Source: CAZBUH01 sp964495095 (lineage in GTDB: Bacteria; Bacillota; Clostridia; Oscillospirales; Oscillospiraceae). From it: a DNA stretch of 64,000 nt. The notes beneath the pieces were generated by a model. It worked only from the letters and a program-made list of their open reading frames with translations, did no database searches and was not told the origin of the DNA. Numbering within the stretch: the first letter of the stretch is position 1; each line of letters starts with the position of its first letter. Location: NCBI GenBank assembly GCA_964495095.1, contig CAZBUH010000001.1, forward strand, positions 4,766 through 68,765, given 5' to 3'. The position numbers and the translations under genes are program-made. Shown in pieces: positions 1 to 9,145 of the stretch.

Positions 1-546
1 GTAATGATAGTCATAGCCACTCTGCCGCTTATAGTGATCCTGCCGTTTAACGGGCTTTTGGATAAATTGTATTCCAATACGCTTTTCATAGGCTTTGCGC
101 TTATAATTACAGGAGGAATACTGTTTACGTCAGATAAGCTCCAGGCCGGAAGGAAAAACGCCAAGAGCATGACAGTTATGGATGCGGTGCTGATAGGCAT
201 AGCCCAGGCTATCGCCGTGATACCCGGCGTCTCCCGCTCCGGCTCAACAATTTCTGTCGGTGTCGCCCAGGGGCTTGACAGGAATTTTGCCGTAAAATTC
301 TCCTTCCTTGTCTCCATACCCGCCGTATTGGGGGCAAACATAATAAGCCTTATAAAGGCTATCTCCAGAGGAATAAATTCAGCGCTTATCCCTATGTACT
401 TAGTGGGCATGCTGGTTGCCATGGTGTCGGGCTATTTCGCCATACGCCTTATAAAGCTGCTTATGGAAAAGGGCAAATTCGGCAAATTCGCATATTACTG
501 CTGGGCCGTGGGCGCAGTCGTAATGATAGTTTCATTTATTGTATAG
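1..546 (+). CDS. uppP: Undecaprenyl-diphosphatase UppP (BacA family), 5'-truncated by window edge
   Basis: This membrane phosphatase converts undecaprenyl diphosphate to the monophosphate, recycling the lipid carrier used for peptidoglycan and other wall polymers. The reading frame is open from base 1, so the N-terminal part lies outside the window. About 180 residues remain, against roughly 270 for the family. The second conserved motif, PGVSRSGST, is intact near residue 74 and is followed by several hydrophobic helices. The gene ends 19 bases before the FtsK gene and could share its transcript. BacA-type proteins can confer bacitracin tolerance when abundant. The family call is firm; the missing N-terminus cannot be judged. 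Confidence 0.95.
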   Translation, partial: VMIVIATLPLIVILPFNGLLDKLYSNTLFIGFALIITGGILFTSDKLQAGRKNAKSMTVMDAVLIGIAQAIAVIPGVSRSGSTISVGVAQGLDRNFAVKFSFLVSIPAVLGANIISLIKAISRGINSALIPMYLVGMLVAMVSGYFAIRLIKLLMEKGKFGKFAYYCWAVGAVVMIVSFIV

Positions 547-565
547 TCTGAGGTGACTTTATTCA

Positions 566-3211
566 ATGGCTCAAGCTAATGCTAAAAAGAGTACCGCGAA
601 AAAAAATACAAAGACCTCCCAGGCCACGGAAAAAACGCAAAAAACTCCCAGACGCCGTGAGATAGGTGCCTTTGTATGTCTGGTGCTCGGTATTCTCTCA
701 TTTATAGGGTACGTGCCCCTTGACGCGGTATTTATAAAATATTTCTGCGGCTCAATAAAGGGCATAATCGGCTGGGGTTTTTACCTTCTGCCGCCGATGC
801 TTCTTTTGTGCTCCTACATACTGTTCTTCCACAGAGGAAGGCCGGTGCGCTTCAGGGTGTTTTCCGCCCTCATAACCACGGTGTTTTTAGGGGCGCTTCT
901 CCATATTTTTATATGCAAAGTTGATTACACTCTGTCCGGCGCCATGTTCAAGGAACTGGCCCGGGACTCCTTTTGGCATATCTTCAAATCGGGGGAGAGC
1001 GGACTTATCTGCGGCGGAGTGGTAAGCGGAGTCCTAGCCGTGGTGTTTCAGAAGCTCTTCAGTACGGTGGGCGCTGTAATACTGCTTATTCTGGGACTTG
1101 CCTTCTTCGCCTTTTCCGCATGCAATCTGACCCTTGTGTATGTCATAGATAAGTTTAAAAACCGCCGCCGCCTTGAATACGAGCCGGAGCCGGAGCCGGA
1201 AAAGCGTAAAAAATACCGCCCGGAGCCGTCGGACGAGCATATTTCAGTGCGCCGGAACAATTCGCGCCCGGAGATTGATATACCTATAGACGACCCCATA
1301 ATGCCGGAGCCGGAGAGGAAGAAAGGCTCGTTTTTCAATAAAAAAGCGGGCGTAAAGCGGCCGGACCAGCTTTTTGAAAACAAGAAGGAAAAGGCGGGGA
1401 CGGAAGAAACTGAAAAAGCTCCTGTGGAATTCGACGTTATATATAAAGAGGACTCCTCTGAGGCTTCTGCCGCTGCTTCGGAGCCACTTACCCAACCGGA
1501 GCCCGAGACTTCCGGAGCGGACGATATAGACATCCCGTTCTTTGGCAGAAACGGCGAAAAACGGGTTATGCCTGCAAATCAGGGGCCCGCAAGAGCGGAA
1601 ACCGAGCCGAAGCTTACTAAGGCCGGCATTGCAAAGGAACAGGCGGAGATAGCAAGGCAGGCCGAGCAGGGGATGGCTGCGGATGAGAGCGATTACCAGT
1701 TCCCGCCGCTGAGCCTTTTAAACTGCGCCGCACCGGGAAATCTGGTGGACAGCGGCGCAGAGCAGCGTGAGACAAGGGAACGGCTTGAGACGGCCATAAG
1801 AAGCTTTGGGATCAATGTAGAGGTCAGCAATATAGTTCACGGCCCGTCAGTCACCAGATATGAAATTGAGCTTGAGGCAGGCGTAAAGCTCAACAAGCTC
1901 ACGAACCTTGCCGACGATATCGCCCTTTCCCTTGGGGCCAGCGGAGTGAGAATAGCGCCTATACCGAATAAAATATCAACCGTGGGCATAGAGGTGCCCA
2001 ACCGGCATGTGAGCACGGTGTACCTGCGGGATATAATTGATTCCGATGAGTTTAAAAACGCAAAATCGAAGCTCACCTTCGCCATAGGCAAGAATATAAG
2101 CGGCGAGGCCGTGGTGGGGAACATTTCAAAGCTTCCCCATATGCTGGTGGCCGGTACAACCGGCTCCGGCAAATCCGTATGTCTCAACTCGCTTATTCTG
2201 AGCATACTCTACAAGGCAAAGCCGGATGAAGTGAAATTCATCATGGTAGACCCCAAGATGGTTGAATTTAAAATCTACAACGGTATACCGCATCTGCTTA
2301 TCCCTGTCGTTACAGAGGCTAAGAAGGCCGCCGGTGCGCTGCAGTGGGCCGTTACGGAGATGATGAAGCGCTACAGGCTGTTTTCCGAGACAAACGCCAG
2401 GGATTTGGCCGGATACAATGCCGCTTGCAGGGCCAGCGAGGACGAGAATATGACGCCGCTTCCGCAGATAGTGGTAGTTATAGATGAGCTGGCGGACCTT
2501 ATGATGGTAGCGGCCAAAGAGGTCGAGGAGTCCATATGCCGTGTGGCCCAAATGGGACGGGCTGCCGGCGTACACCTTGTAATTGCTACCCAAAGCCCAC
2601 GGGCCGACGTTATCACGGGGCTTATGAAGGCCAATATCCCGTCCAGAATAGCCCTTAAGGTTTCCTCCGGACTTGAATCCAGGATTATACTTGATAGCGG
2701 CGGCAACGCTGAAGCCCTTATGGGCAACGGCGATATGCTGTACGCGCCCATAGGCACCAGCAAGCCTGTAAGAATACAGGGCACCTGGGTCAGCGACGAG
2801 GAACGTGAGGCAATTGTGGAGTTCTTGAAAAACTCCGGTACTGCCGAATACGCCGAGGACGTTATTGACCAGATAGAAAAAGCCGCGGCGGGAAAGGACG
2901 CCCAGAAATCCGAGCCGGAGCAGGCTGACAGCAGCGACTATGACGAGCTTCTGCCGCAGGCGGTGGATGTTGTTTTGGAAATGGGACAGGCCTCCGTATC
3001 GATGCTCCAGCGGAAGCTTAAGCTTGGATACTCACGGGCCGCCAGAATCGTCGATCAGATGGAGGAAATAGGCGTTGTAGGCCCATTTGAGGGCGCAAAG
3101 CCGAGGCCCCTGCTCATAACCCGCCAGCAGTGGCAGGAGATGCAGTTTATTAACGGCACGGCGCCTGTGGAACAGATAAACGGCGACGCGCCGTATACAG
3201 AAGAACTTTGA
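566..3211 (+). CDS. ftsK: DNA translocase FtsK/SpoIIIE
   Basis: This hexameric ATP-driven DNA pump acts at the division or sporulation septum, clearing chromosome from the closing septum and, in SpoIIIE-type members, moving DNA into the forespore. The 881 residues show a Lys-rich N-terminus, about four membrane helices (residues 35-205), a long charged linker with Glu-Pro repeats, the alpha/beta motor and a C-terminal gamma winged helix (about 790-850). Walker A (GTTGSGKS) is near residue 529 and Walker B (VVVIDELAD) near 636. The start has a GAGGTG ribosome site. A strong terminator follows at 3216. FtsK and SpoIIIE cannot be separated by sequence alone. Confidence 0.96.
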   Translation: MAQANAKKSTAKKNTKTSQATEKTQKTPRRREIGAFVCLVLGILSFIGYVPLDAVFIKYFCGSIKGIIGWGFYLLPPMLLLCSYILFFHRGRPVRFRVFSALITTVFLGALLHIFICKVDYTLSGAMFKELARDSFWHIFKSGESGLICGGVVSGVLAVVFQKLFSTVGAVILLILGLAFFAFSACNLTLVYVIDKFKNRRRLEYEPEPEPEKRKKYRPEPSDEHISVRRNNSRPEIDIPIDDPIMPEPERKKGSFFNKKAGVKRPDQLFENKKEKAGTEETEKAPVEFDVIYKEDSSEASAAASEPLTQPEPETSGADDIDIPFFGRNGEKRVMPANQGPARAETEPKLTKAGIAKEQAEIARQAEQGMAADESDYQFPPLSLLNCAAPGNLVDSGAEQRETRERLETAIRSFGINVEVSNIVHGPSVTRYEIELEAGVKLNKLTNLADDIALSLGASGVRIAPIPNKISTVGIEVPNRHVSTVYLRDIIDSDEFKNAKSKLTFAIGKNISGEAVVGNISKLPHMLVAGTTGSGKSVCLNSLILSILYKAKPDEVKFIMVDPKMVEFKIYNGIPHLLIPVVTEAKKAAGALQWAVTEMMKRYRLFSETNARDLAGYNAACRASEDENMTPLPQIVVVIDELADLMMVAAKEVEESICRVAQMGRAAGVHLVIATQSPRADVITGLMKANIPSRIALKVSSGLESRIILDSGGNAEALMGNGDMLYAPIGTSKPVRIQGTWVSDEEREAIVEFLKNSGTAEYAEDVIDQIEKAAAGKDAQKSEPEQADSSDYDELLPQAVDVVLEMGQASVSMLQRKLKLGYSRAARIVDQMEEIGVVGPFEGAKPRPLLITRQQWQEMQFINGTAPVEQINGDAPYTEEL

Positions 3212-3215
3212 TGAA

Positions 3216-3256
3216 AAAGAGCTGTTTTGCTAATAGATTTAAAACAGCTCTTTTTT
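3216..3256 (+). terminator. Intrinsic terminator after ftsK
   Basis: A 13-bp perfect stem (3216-3228 with 3241-3253) has a 12-base loop and a T-rich tail. It starts five bases after the ftsK stop and rules out the most upstream possible start of the next gene. Confidence 0.92.
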
Positions 3257-3280
3257 ATGCAAAAAAGTGAGGAATACGCT

Positions 3281-4636
3281 ATGAATATTTTTGTAAAGGA
3301 CAGAGGATTCTATAAGAGCCTTGTGTCCATCGCCGTGCCGATACTCCTGCAGAATATCATCTCCTTTGGGGTGAACATGATGGATACGGTGATGCTGGGC
3401 AAATTCGGAGAGGTTGCCCTTTCCGGCTCGTCCATGGCAAACCAGTATTTTGTGATATTCAACATGATAACCCTCGGCCTGGGCGGGGGAGCGGCGGTGA
3501 TAACAGCTCAATACTGGGGCAAAAAGGAGATACAGCCAATAAAGGAAATGACCTCTATCCTTATGCGGATGGCGATATGTATCTCGATAGTATTCGGGGC
3601 GCTGGCGGCAATTTTTCCGACCCAGATACTGACGATATATACCAATGACCGGGAGGTAATTGCGGCGGGAGCGAAATATCTGAGGATACTCAGCATTTCA
3701 TTCCTGTTTTTCGGCGTCTCCATGTCCGCTACCGGTATACTTCGTTCCATAGGCGTAGTACGGCTTCCTCTCTGTACCTCCATAGGCTCATTCATTCTGA
3801 ATATCTTTTTTAACTATGTCTTTATATTCGGCAAATTCGGCGCCCCACGGATGGAGCTTGCAGGCGCCGCAGTGGGCACGGTAATAGCCAGGGGCTTTGA
3901 ATTCTGCGTGATGGGCGGATACCTTTTCTTTTTCAATAAGCGCCTTAATTTCCGGCTGCGCGATATGAGGCTTTTCAGCCGCTCAATGCTGAAAAGCTAC
4001 GCCAAAAGCGGCCTTCCAGTGCTTGTATCCGACTTTGTGACAGTGCTCTCCATATCGATAACCTCTATAATTATCGGCCACTGCGGCCAGGAATACATAG
4101 CGGCAAACAGTATTGTGTCCATTGTGAATAACCTTGTGGGGCTTATAACAATGAGCCTTGCTGCCGCGTCCAGCATAATAACCGGCAATACCGTTGGGGC
4201 AGGCGGCAGGGACATGGCCTACCGGCAGGGCATTACGATAATCGCCCTGGGCGTTCTGCTCGGTATTTTCGGCTCTGTAATACTGCTTCTTATACAGACT
4301 CCGTTTATCGGCATTTATGACGTGGGGGAGGTCACTAAAAATTTCGCGCATCAAATGCTGAATGCGCTGGCTGGGCTATTTATTTTCCAGTCTCTGGACG
4401 GCCTTTTGACAAAGGGGATACTCCGGGGAGGCGGCGACACAAAATACCTGCTTTTCGGAGATCCGGTCTTTATATGGATAATTTCCATACCCTTCGGATA
4501 TCTGGCTGCTTTCGTGTGGGATTTTCCAGTGTGGGGCATATTTCTGGCGCTGAATTCTGATAGATTCGTAAAGGTTATCATAAATCTTGTAAGATTTTTC
4601 AGCAGGAGATGGATAAAGGATATTACCGTCTCTTAA
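3281..4636 (+). CDS. MATE family multidrug/metabolite exporter
   Basis: This is a 12-helix membrane transporter of the MATE (NorM/DinF-like) family, which exports cationic or amphipathic compounds in exchange for Na+ or H+. The 451 residues contain two similar halves with family-typical stretches such as PILLQNIISFGVNMMDT near the N-terminus. The frame could begin upstream at 3227, but that region forms the ftsK terminator. The ATG at 3281, preceded by GTGAGGA, is therefore preferred. The substrate cannot be read from sequence. The next gene is a response regulator in the same direction, 66 bases on; any regulatory link is speculative. Confidence 0.92.
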   Translation: MNIFVKDRGFYKSLVSIAVPILLQNIISFGVNMMDTVMLGKFGEVALSGSSMANQYFVIFNMITLGLGGGAAVITAQYWGKKEIQPIKEMTSILMRMAICISIVFGALAAIFPTQILTIYTNDREVIAAGAKYLRILSISFLFFGVSMSATGILRSIGVVRLPLCTSIGSFILNIFFNYVFIFGKFGAPRMELAGAAVGTVIARGFEFCVMGGYLFFFNKRLNFRLRDMRLFSRSMLKSYAKSGLPVLVSDFVTVLSISITSIIIGHCGQEYIAANSIVSIVNNLVGLITMSLAAASSIITGNTVGAGGRDMAYRQGITIIALGVLLGIFGSVILLLIQTPFIGIYDVGEVTKNFAHQMLNALAGLFIFQSLDGLLTKGILRGGGDTKYLLFGDPVFIWIISIPFGYLAAFVWDFPVWGIFLALNSDRFVKVIINLVRFFSRRWIKDITVS

Positions 4637-4702
4637 ATTTCTTTTCCGCCGACACAGAGAGTACAAATCTTCAGTGTACTATGGGGATAGAGGGGTGATT
4701 GT

Positions 4703-5374
4703 ATGAACTACCGAATACTTATAGTGGAAGATGAAGATAAGCTCCGGGAGGTACTCTGTGATTATTTTATAAGCCGCGGTGATATCCCGACGGAGGCCCC
4801 GGATGGCGGGCGTGCGTTGGAGCTTATTCAGGAAAACAGCTTTGACGCAGTGCTTCTGGATATTATGATGCCGGGGCTGGACGGCTTTTCCGTCTGCCGC
4901 GCTCTCCGCCGTGAGAGCGACGTGCCCGTGATTTTCCTGACGGCGATGTCCGATGAGGACGACAAGCTCCTGGGATACGAGCTGGGTGCCGACGACTATA
5001 TTACAAAGCCCTTTTCCATGTCCGTACTCTACGCTAAGGTCTGCGCCCTTATAAAGAGAAACCGGGGCAGCATTTCGTCCGACGGCAAATTTATACTTGG
5101 CGGCATAACAATAGATACGAAAACACACCGCGTGGTGGCCGGCGGCAGGGAGGCGGCACTTACTCCAAAGGAGTATGATATCCTGATGTGCCTTGCCAGA
5201 AATAAAAATATCGTTATGACAAGGGAGCAGCTTCTTATAAAATGCTGGGGCTACGACTACGAGGGGAACATCAGGGCAGTGGACACCCAAATAAAGCGCC
5301 TTCGGGAGAAGCTGGGACAGCAGGGAGCCATGATAAAGACAGTCATAAAATCCGGATATAAGCTGGAGGTGTGA
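4703..5374 (+). CDS. OmpR/PhoB-family response regulator
   Basis: This two-component transcription regulator is paired with the kinase that starts two bases after its stop. The receiver domain (residues 1-115) has the acidic pair near residues 10-11, phosphoacceptor Asp53 in LLDIMMPGLDG and Lys102 in TKPF. A winged-helix DNA-binding domain occupies about residues 125-222, ending in the usual IKSGYKLEV-type hairpin. The length of 223 residues is standard. The target genes are unknown. The upstream MATE transporter is an obvious but unproven candidate. Confidence 0.95.
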   Translation: MNYRILIVEDEDKLREVLCDYFISRGDIPTEAPDGGRALELIQENSFDAVLLDIMMPGLDGFSVCRALRRESDVPVIFLTAMSDEDDKLLGYELGADDYITKPFSMSVLYAKVCALIKRNRGSISSDGKFILGGITIDTKTHRVVAGGREAALTPKEYDILMCLARNKNIVMTREQLLIKCWGYDYEGNIRAVDTQIKRLREKLGQQGAMIKTVIKSGYKLEV

Positions 5375-5375
5375 C

Positions 5376-7220
5376 ATGCTTTTTCACGGAAAGAATAAAA
5401 AGATAACGAAGGCCTTCGGGCTGTCGGCGCTTGTGATAATGCTGTCCTTCTGGGCAGTCTGCATGTACTGGCTCACCTATGAGTCGGCATACGAAATACG
5501 GGAGAGCGCTACTGTCAAGGCAAATTACTCCGCCCGGGAGGTTATGGAGCATGTCGGCGCCTGTTTTGAGCGTATAAATACCGGAAACCCGGGAGCAGTA
5601 GGCTATGCAGTGTGCCAGAGCCTGGATATGCCGATATATGCGTCTTTTGGAGCAACGCTTGCGACTGCAAGCTATGATCTTAACGACGCTTACGCCGCGG
5701 CGATTTACGACAGCGAGGGCAATGAGCTTTTCAGGTCCGGAAATTTTATATATTTTAATTACTGCGACGACAGCGGAAATATTGATAATTTAGCCTACGC
5801 AATGCTGGATAAACAGTTTCCAAACGCTGAGGCGGATGAGAACGGGTATAAATTTCCGGATATGTTTTCATTTATGTCCTGCCAGGAAGTGGAGCTTACG
5901 GGCGTGATGGACGGCGGTGAGCTTTTGCTGCAAAAAATAGTGGGCTTTGTACCGAAAGCGCCTGGTTCTGTCTCCGGTGACTGGATCACATTTTTTGAGG
6001 ACTACTCCCTTGTGCCCAGGAATGCGGAAACCGTCACGCTTTCAACAGAGTTCGGATATTTCCATTTATCGTCTTATAATTACAGTGACCGCAAAGAACT
6101 GTGGAATACCCTCGAAAGCAATGCCAAATACAACATCGAGGGAAATGAGAACGTGGTTTTTAATTTGGAAAAGCTTTGGGATACCCGGCGTGTATATCAA
6201 TATGAGATAATATGCGGCGGGGAAAAGCTCTATTATGCGGCGGCTGTCGGCTTTAACCCGCTAAGAGCAGCCGTGTCGCGGCTTTTGGGCGTCTATCTTA
6301 TAACATTCGTTATGACTGTAGGCTGGCCTGCTGGTATGCTATTAGATCTGCGGAGTCGTATCGAAAAGCCGCTGAAGGAACTGAACAGAAGCTATTCCGC
6401 CGGATATAAGCGGCACCCCCTCTACGGAAACAGCCTTAAATTTGCCGAGATAGAGCGCCTTGCGGAAAATTACGATGATGTCCAGCGGAAGCTGGATGAG
6501 AGGGATTCGCAGCTTATCGCCGCCCAAAAGGCCCTGGATTTTGCCAAAACAGCGGAGGAGAACAGAAGAATCCTAACCTCAAATATCGCGCATGAGCTGA
6601 AAACGCCCCTTGCCGTTATACATAGCTATGCCGAGGGCCTTCAGGAGCACATAGCGGAGGATAAGCGGGACCACTATCTTCGGGTTATCCTGGACGAGAC
6701 GGAGCGGCTGGACAGCATGGTGCTGGATATGCTGGATATCTCAAGGATGGAGGCAGGAAAGACAAAGCTGTATAAGGAGAGCTTTTCCCTCCTTGAGCTT
6801 ACGGAATCGGTGTTTGACAGGCTGCGTATGGCCTGCGAGGGCAAGAATATACAGGTCGAAATAAAGGCAGCGGAGAGAGTTGACACCTTTGCCGATGTGA
6901 GGCGGATGGAACAGGTGGTTGAAAATTTGGCCACAAACGCCGTCAAGAATACCCGCTCCGGCGGCAGCATAACGGTAAATATCATCAAAAACAGCGGCGG
7001 CGACAAGACGCGTTTCTCCATAGAAAACGACGGCGATAATATCCCCGAGGATAAGCTGGAAAAGCTGTGGGACGTTTTTTACAGGACCGACAATTCCCGT
7101 GACCGTTCCGGCGGCACTGGCCTCGGCCTTGCCATAGTGAAAAATATAATCCAGCTCCACGGAGGGGGCTGCACTGTCCAAAACACTCCAAGGGGAGTGA
7201 GATTCAGCTTTACGGTATAA
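5376..7220 (+). CDS. Sensor histidine kinase (HisKA/HATPase_c)
   Basis: This membrane sensor kinase is the partner of the preceding regulator. It has an N-terminal helix at about residues 13-38, an extracellular region of about 250 residues of unknown fold, a second helix near residue 305, a short linker with a possible coiled coil, a HisKA box with His406 in AHELKTPL, and a C-terminal ATPase domain with N, G1 and G2 boxes (NLATNAVKN, GGTGLGLAIVKN). It ends directly at a strong hairpin terminator. The large sensor region matches no domain I recognise, so the signal is unknown. Confidence 0.95.
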   Translation: MLFHGKNKKITKAFGLSALVIMLSFWAVCMYWLTYESAYEIRESATVKANYSAREVMEHVGACFERINTGNPGAVGYAVCQSLDMPIYASFGATLATASYDLNDAYAAAIYDSEGNELFRSGNFIYFNYCDDSGNIDNLAYAMLDKQFPNAEADENGYKFPDMFSFMSCQEVELTGVMDGGELLLQKIVGFVPKAPGSVSGDWITFFEDYSLVPRNAETVTLSTEFGYFHLSSYNYSDRKELWNTLESNAKYNIEGNENVVFNLEKLWDTRRVYQYEIICGGEKLYYAAAVGFNPLRAAVSRLLGVYLITFVMTVGWPAGMLLDLRSRIEKPLKELNRSYSAGYKRHPLYGNSLKFAEIERLAENYDDVQRKLDERDSQLIAAQKALDFAKTAEENRRILTSNIAHELKTPLAVIHSYAEGLQEHIAEDKRDHYLRVILDETERLDSMVLDMLDISRMEAGKTKLYKESFSLLELTESVFDRLRMACEGKNIQVEIKAAERVDTFADVRRMEQVVENLATNAVKNTRSGGSITVNIIKNSGGDKTRFSIENDGDNIPEDKLEKLWDVFYRTDNSRDRSGGTGLGLAIVKNIIQLHGGGCTVQNTPRGVRFSFTV

Positions 7221-7262
7221 AAAGCAATGCCCCCGGCGCATCTGCGCCGGGGGCATTGCTTT
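7221..7262. terminator. Bidirectional intrinsic terminator between convergent operons
   Basis: A near-perfect 20-bp inverted repeat is flanked by A/T on both sides. It sits between the kinase stop and the stop of the anti-sigma-like gene on the other strand, so it can serve both. Confidence 0.9.
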
Positions 7263-7267
7263 GGCAG

Positions 7268-8578
7268 TTATTGCTTAAGTCCTGTCAGTATATCGTACAC
7301 ATCCTCCGCCGAAATACCCTTGGAGTTTATGCTGACTACCGTATCGCCGTATATCACTGAAAAGCTCATGCGCACTTCTGGCGTGTCGCCGGCGTCCTGT
7401 ACGGAATAAGCCCTGGCCTCCACCATCTGAAGCGTCAGCTCATCAATAAGGAATACAGGTGACGACACCACTTCCCGCAGTTCTTCAGGCACTGAATCTG
7501 CAAAGGGAACAGAGTACAGCGACATGTCGTATTTTTCCTTTTCATCCGGTGAAACAACAAGCTCCCGCACATCCTTGGAGACTAAGGAGGCATTCCAGCT
7601 TATTGAATCATACCCACGGCTCCAAAAAAGGCTCAGGCCGCCGTTTTTATATGCCGATTCAAATGTCCAGCCGGCAGATGAGAAATCCGGGATGTATTTT
7701 CCAAAGTCCGGGTTGGAAAGGGCGGCCTCCAAAGTTATTCCCTCCGGCGGGAGGGGCAGGCCGCTGCACATATACGGATCAGCTTCCGGCGTCTCCTCCG
7801 CAGACGGAGAGCTTTGATTTAAAATTAAATCTATGTCCGGCTCCACCGGGCTGCCATCGCCGTTTTTGGGAAAGTAGAGCGCGGCGGCATAGCCCTCGGG
7901 AGGCGTAAAAGCTTCAAGCTCCCCGGGGGTGAAAAGCCCGCTTAAAAAAGGTATCGGCACATCCTCATCCTCGTTGCCGTATTCCCAGCAGACGGAAAAC
8001 TCCACATGATAGCCCAGCGCTCTGAAAGCGTCTATGACGGCAGCCAGCGCCTCTGAGCCGGCAATAAGCCTTTCGCTGCCGTCAAATACGTCTATGCCGA
8101 CGAAGAAAAGTGTGTTCTCGCTGAAATTGCCCGTCTCGAGCGCCAGACTGACTTCGGTATAATATAATGTTTCTCCCTCTTTAGGAGCCCTGTAACAGGC
8201 GCTGGGGGTAGACGCATCGACTTCCATAACATCAGAAAGGCTGTTTATCACAATATAGCTTTCTGTCTCCGGCATATGGGACACCTGAGGCGTGCCCGGC
8301 GCTATAACGTTTTCGCTTTCGGGAGCGGAGCTGCCGCGGCTGGCATCGTCGAGCATCGGCTGGGCGCTTATATCAGGCGTGGCTATAACTATACTGTCCC
8401 GATAGTTTTTAAGAGCAAAGGGCAGGGCCGCGCAGAGCAGCACAGCGGCTGCGGCAGCCATTGCCGGGATATATTTGTTCCAGCGCTTTTTTGTACTTTT
8501 TGCTGCGGCGGAAAGAATACGTTTTTTTAATGCCGCGTCCGGTGCTATGCTGTCATAATAGGCGCTATATTCCTGCAT
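7268..8578 (-). CDS. Putative membrane anti-sigma factor with large extracytoplasmic domain
   Basis: The gene overlaps the end of an ECF sigma factor gene by 14 bases and has its own AAGGAGG site, so co-translation is likely. This is the usual arrangement for a sigma factor and its membrane inhibitor. The 436-residue protein has a short cytoplasmic N-terminus of about 38 residues, one membrane helix (about 39-60) and roughly 370 residues outside. The outer part is acidic and Pro/Ser/Glu-rich, with two similar-looking lobes. The His/Cys zinc anti-sigma motif is absent. Function is inferred from position and topology; the extracellular part is not recognised. Confidence 0.7.
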   Translation of the reverse strand: MQEYSAYYDSIAPDAALKKRILSAAAKSTKKRWNKYIPAMAAAAAVLLCAALPFALKNYRDSIVIATPDISAQPMLDDASRGSSAPESENVIAPGTPQVSHMPETESYIVINSLSDVMEVDASTPSACYRAPKEGETLYYTEVSLALETGNFSENTLFFVGIDVFDGSERLIAGSEALAAVIDAFRALGYHVEFSVCWEYGNEDEDVPIPFLSGLFTPGELEAFTPPEGYAAALYFPKNGDGSPVEPDIDLILNQSSPSAEETPEADPYMCSGLPLPPEGITLEAALSNPDFGKYIPDFSSAGWTFESAYKNGGLSLFWSRGYDSISWNASLVSKDVRELVVSPDEKEKYDMSLYSVPFADSVPEELREVVSSPVFLIDELTLQMVEARAYSVQDAGDTPEVRMSFSVIYGDTVVSINSKGISAEDVYDILTGLKQ

Positions 8579-9074
8579 TGTTATCCTCCTTTAAAAGACT
8601 TCCTAATTTTTGCCTTGCACGGGTCAGCATACTGCGTACAGTGCCCTCGCGCCGCTTTAAAAGCTTTGCTATATCCTTCACCGGATATCCCTCATAGTAA
8701 AAAAGGTGAATTACCGCCCTGTAATCCGGCGGCAGCTTTGCTATGGAGTCCAGCAACTCAAACTGCTCCGGCGTCTCGGCGGGATAAATGTCCAAAAGCT
8801 CCTCACGCCTTGCCCTGGCAGGCGAGCGCAGTATAGATCTGCAGATGTTCACCGTCACGTGTATGAGCCACGCCCGCTCGTGGTTTTCATCATTAAATTT
8901 CGGCTCTTTTTCCATCACCCGGGCAAATGCTTCCTGAACGGCGTCCTCCGCGTCCTCCTTGTTCTGGGTTATCGCCGCTGCAGTTCTGTACAAGGCGGCT
9001 TCGTGTCTGTCCAAAAGTGTCTCTATATATTCCAGCCGGCCGGCAGGAAGCTTCAATTCCGCCACCCCCTTCAC
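8565..9074 (-). CDS. ECF-type RNA polymerase sigma factor
   Basis: This is an alternative sigma factor of about 169 residues with region 2 (ALYRTAAAITQNKEDAEDAVQ) and region 4 (LPPDYRAVIHLFYYEGYPVKDIA). The latter leads into a helix-turn-helix ending in REGTVRSMLTRAR. The frame opens with GTG at 9074, but TTG at 9056 is better spaced from the AAGGGGG purine run, so the mature start may lie six codons downstream. It directly precedes and overlaps the putative anti-sigma gene. Regulon and inducing signal are unknown; envelope stress is the common theme for such pairs. Confidence 0.93.
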   Translation of the reverse strand: MKGVAELKLPAGRLEYIETLLDRHEAALYRTAAAITQNKEDAEDAVQEAFARVMEKEPKFNDENHERAWLIHVTVNICRSILRSPARARREELLDIYPAETPEQFELLDSIAKLPPDYRAVIHLFYYEGYPVKDIAKLLKRREGTVRSMLTRARQKLGSLLKEDNNAGI

Positions 9075-9104
9075 TATATAAACGCATAAGCCGGTAAAAA
9101 GGCT

Positions 9105-9137
9105 GCAAAAAGCCGCAGAAATTTTTTCTGCGGCTTT
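9105..9137 (-). terminator. Intrinsic terminator after the COG2509-type flavoprotein gene
   Basis: A 13-bp perfect stem (9109-9121 with 9125-9137) is followed on the minus strand by a T run. It lies just beyond the stop at 9146. Confidence 0.85.
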
Positions 9138-9145
9138 GCGTTAAA

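Noticed and set aside
1183..1204. Short GAGCCG tandem repeats in ftsK
   Set aside because: They encode the Glu-Pro stretch of the variable linker, which is common in FtsK/SpoIIIE proteins.
3227..3280. Upstream start for the MATE transporter
   Set aside because: The segment forms the ftsK terminator and lacks a ribosome site; ATG 3281 has GTGAGGA.
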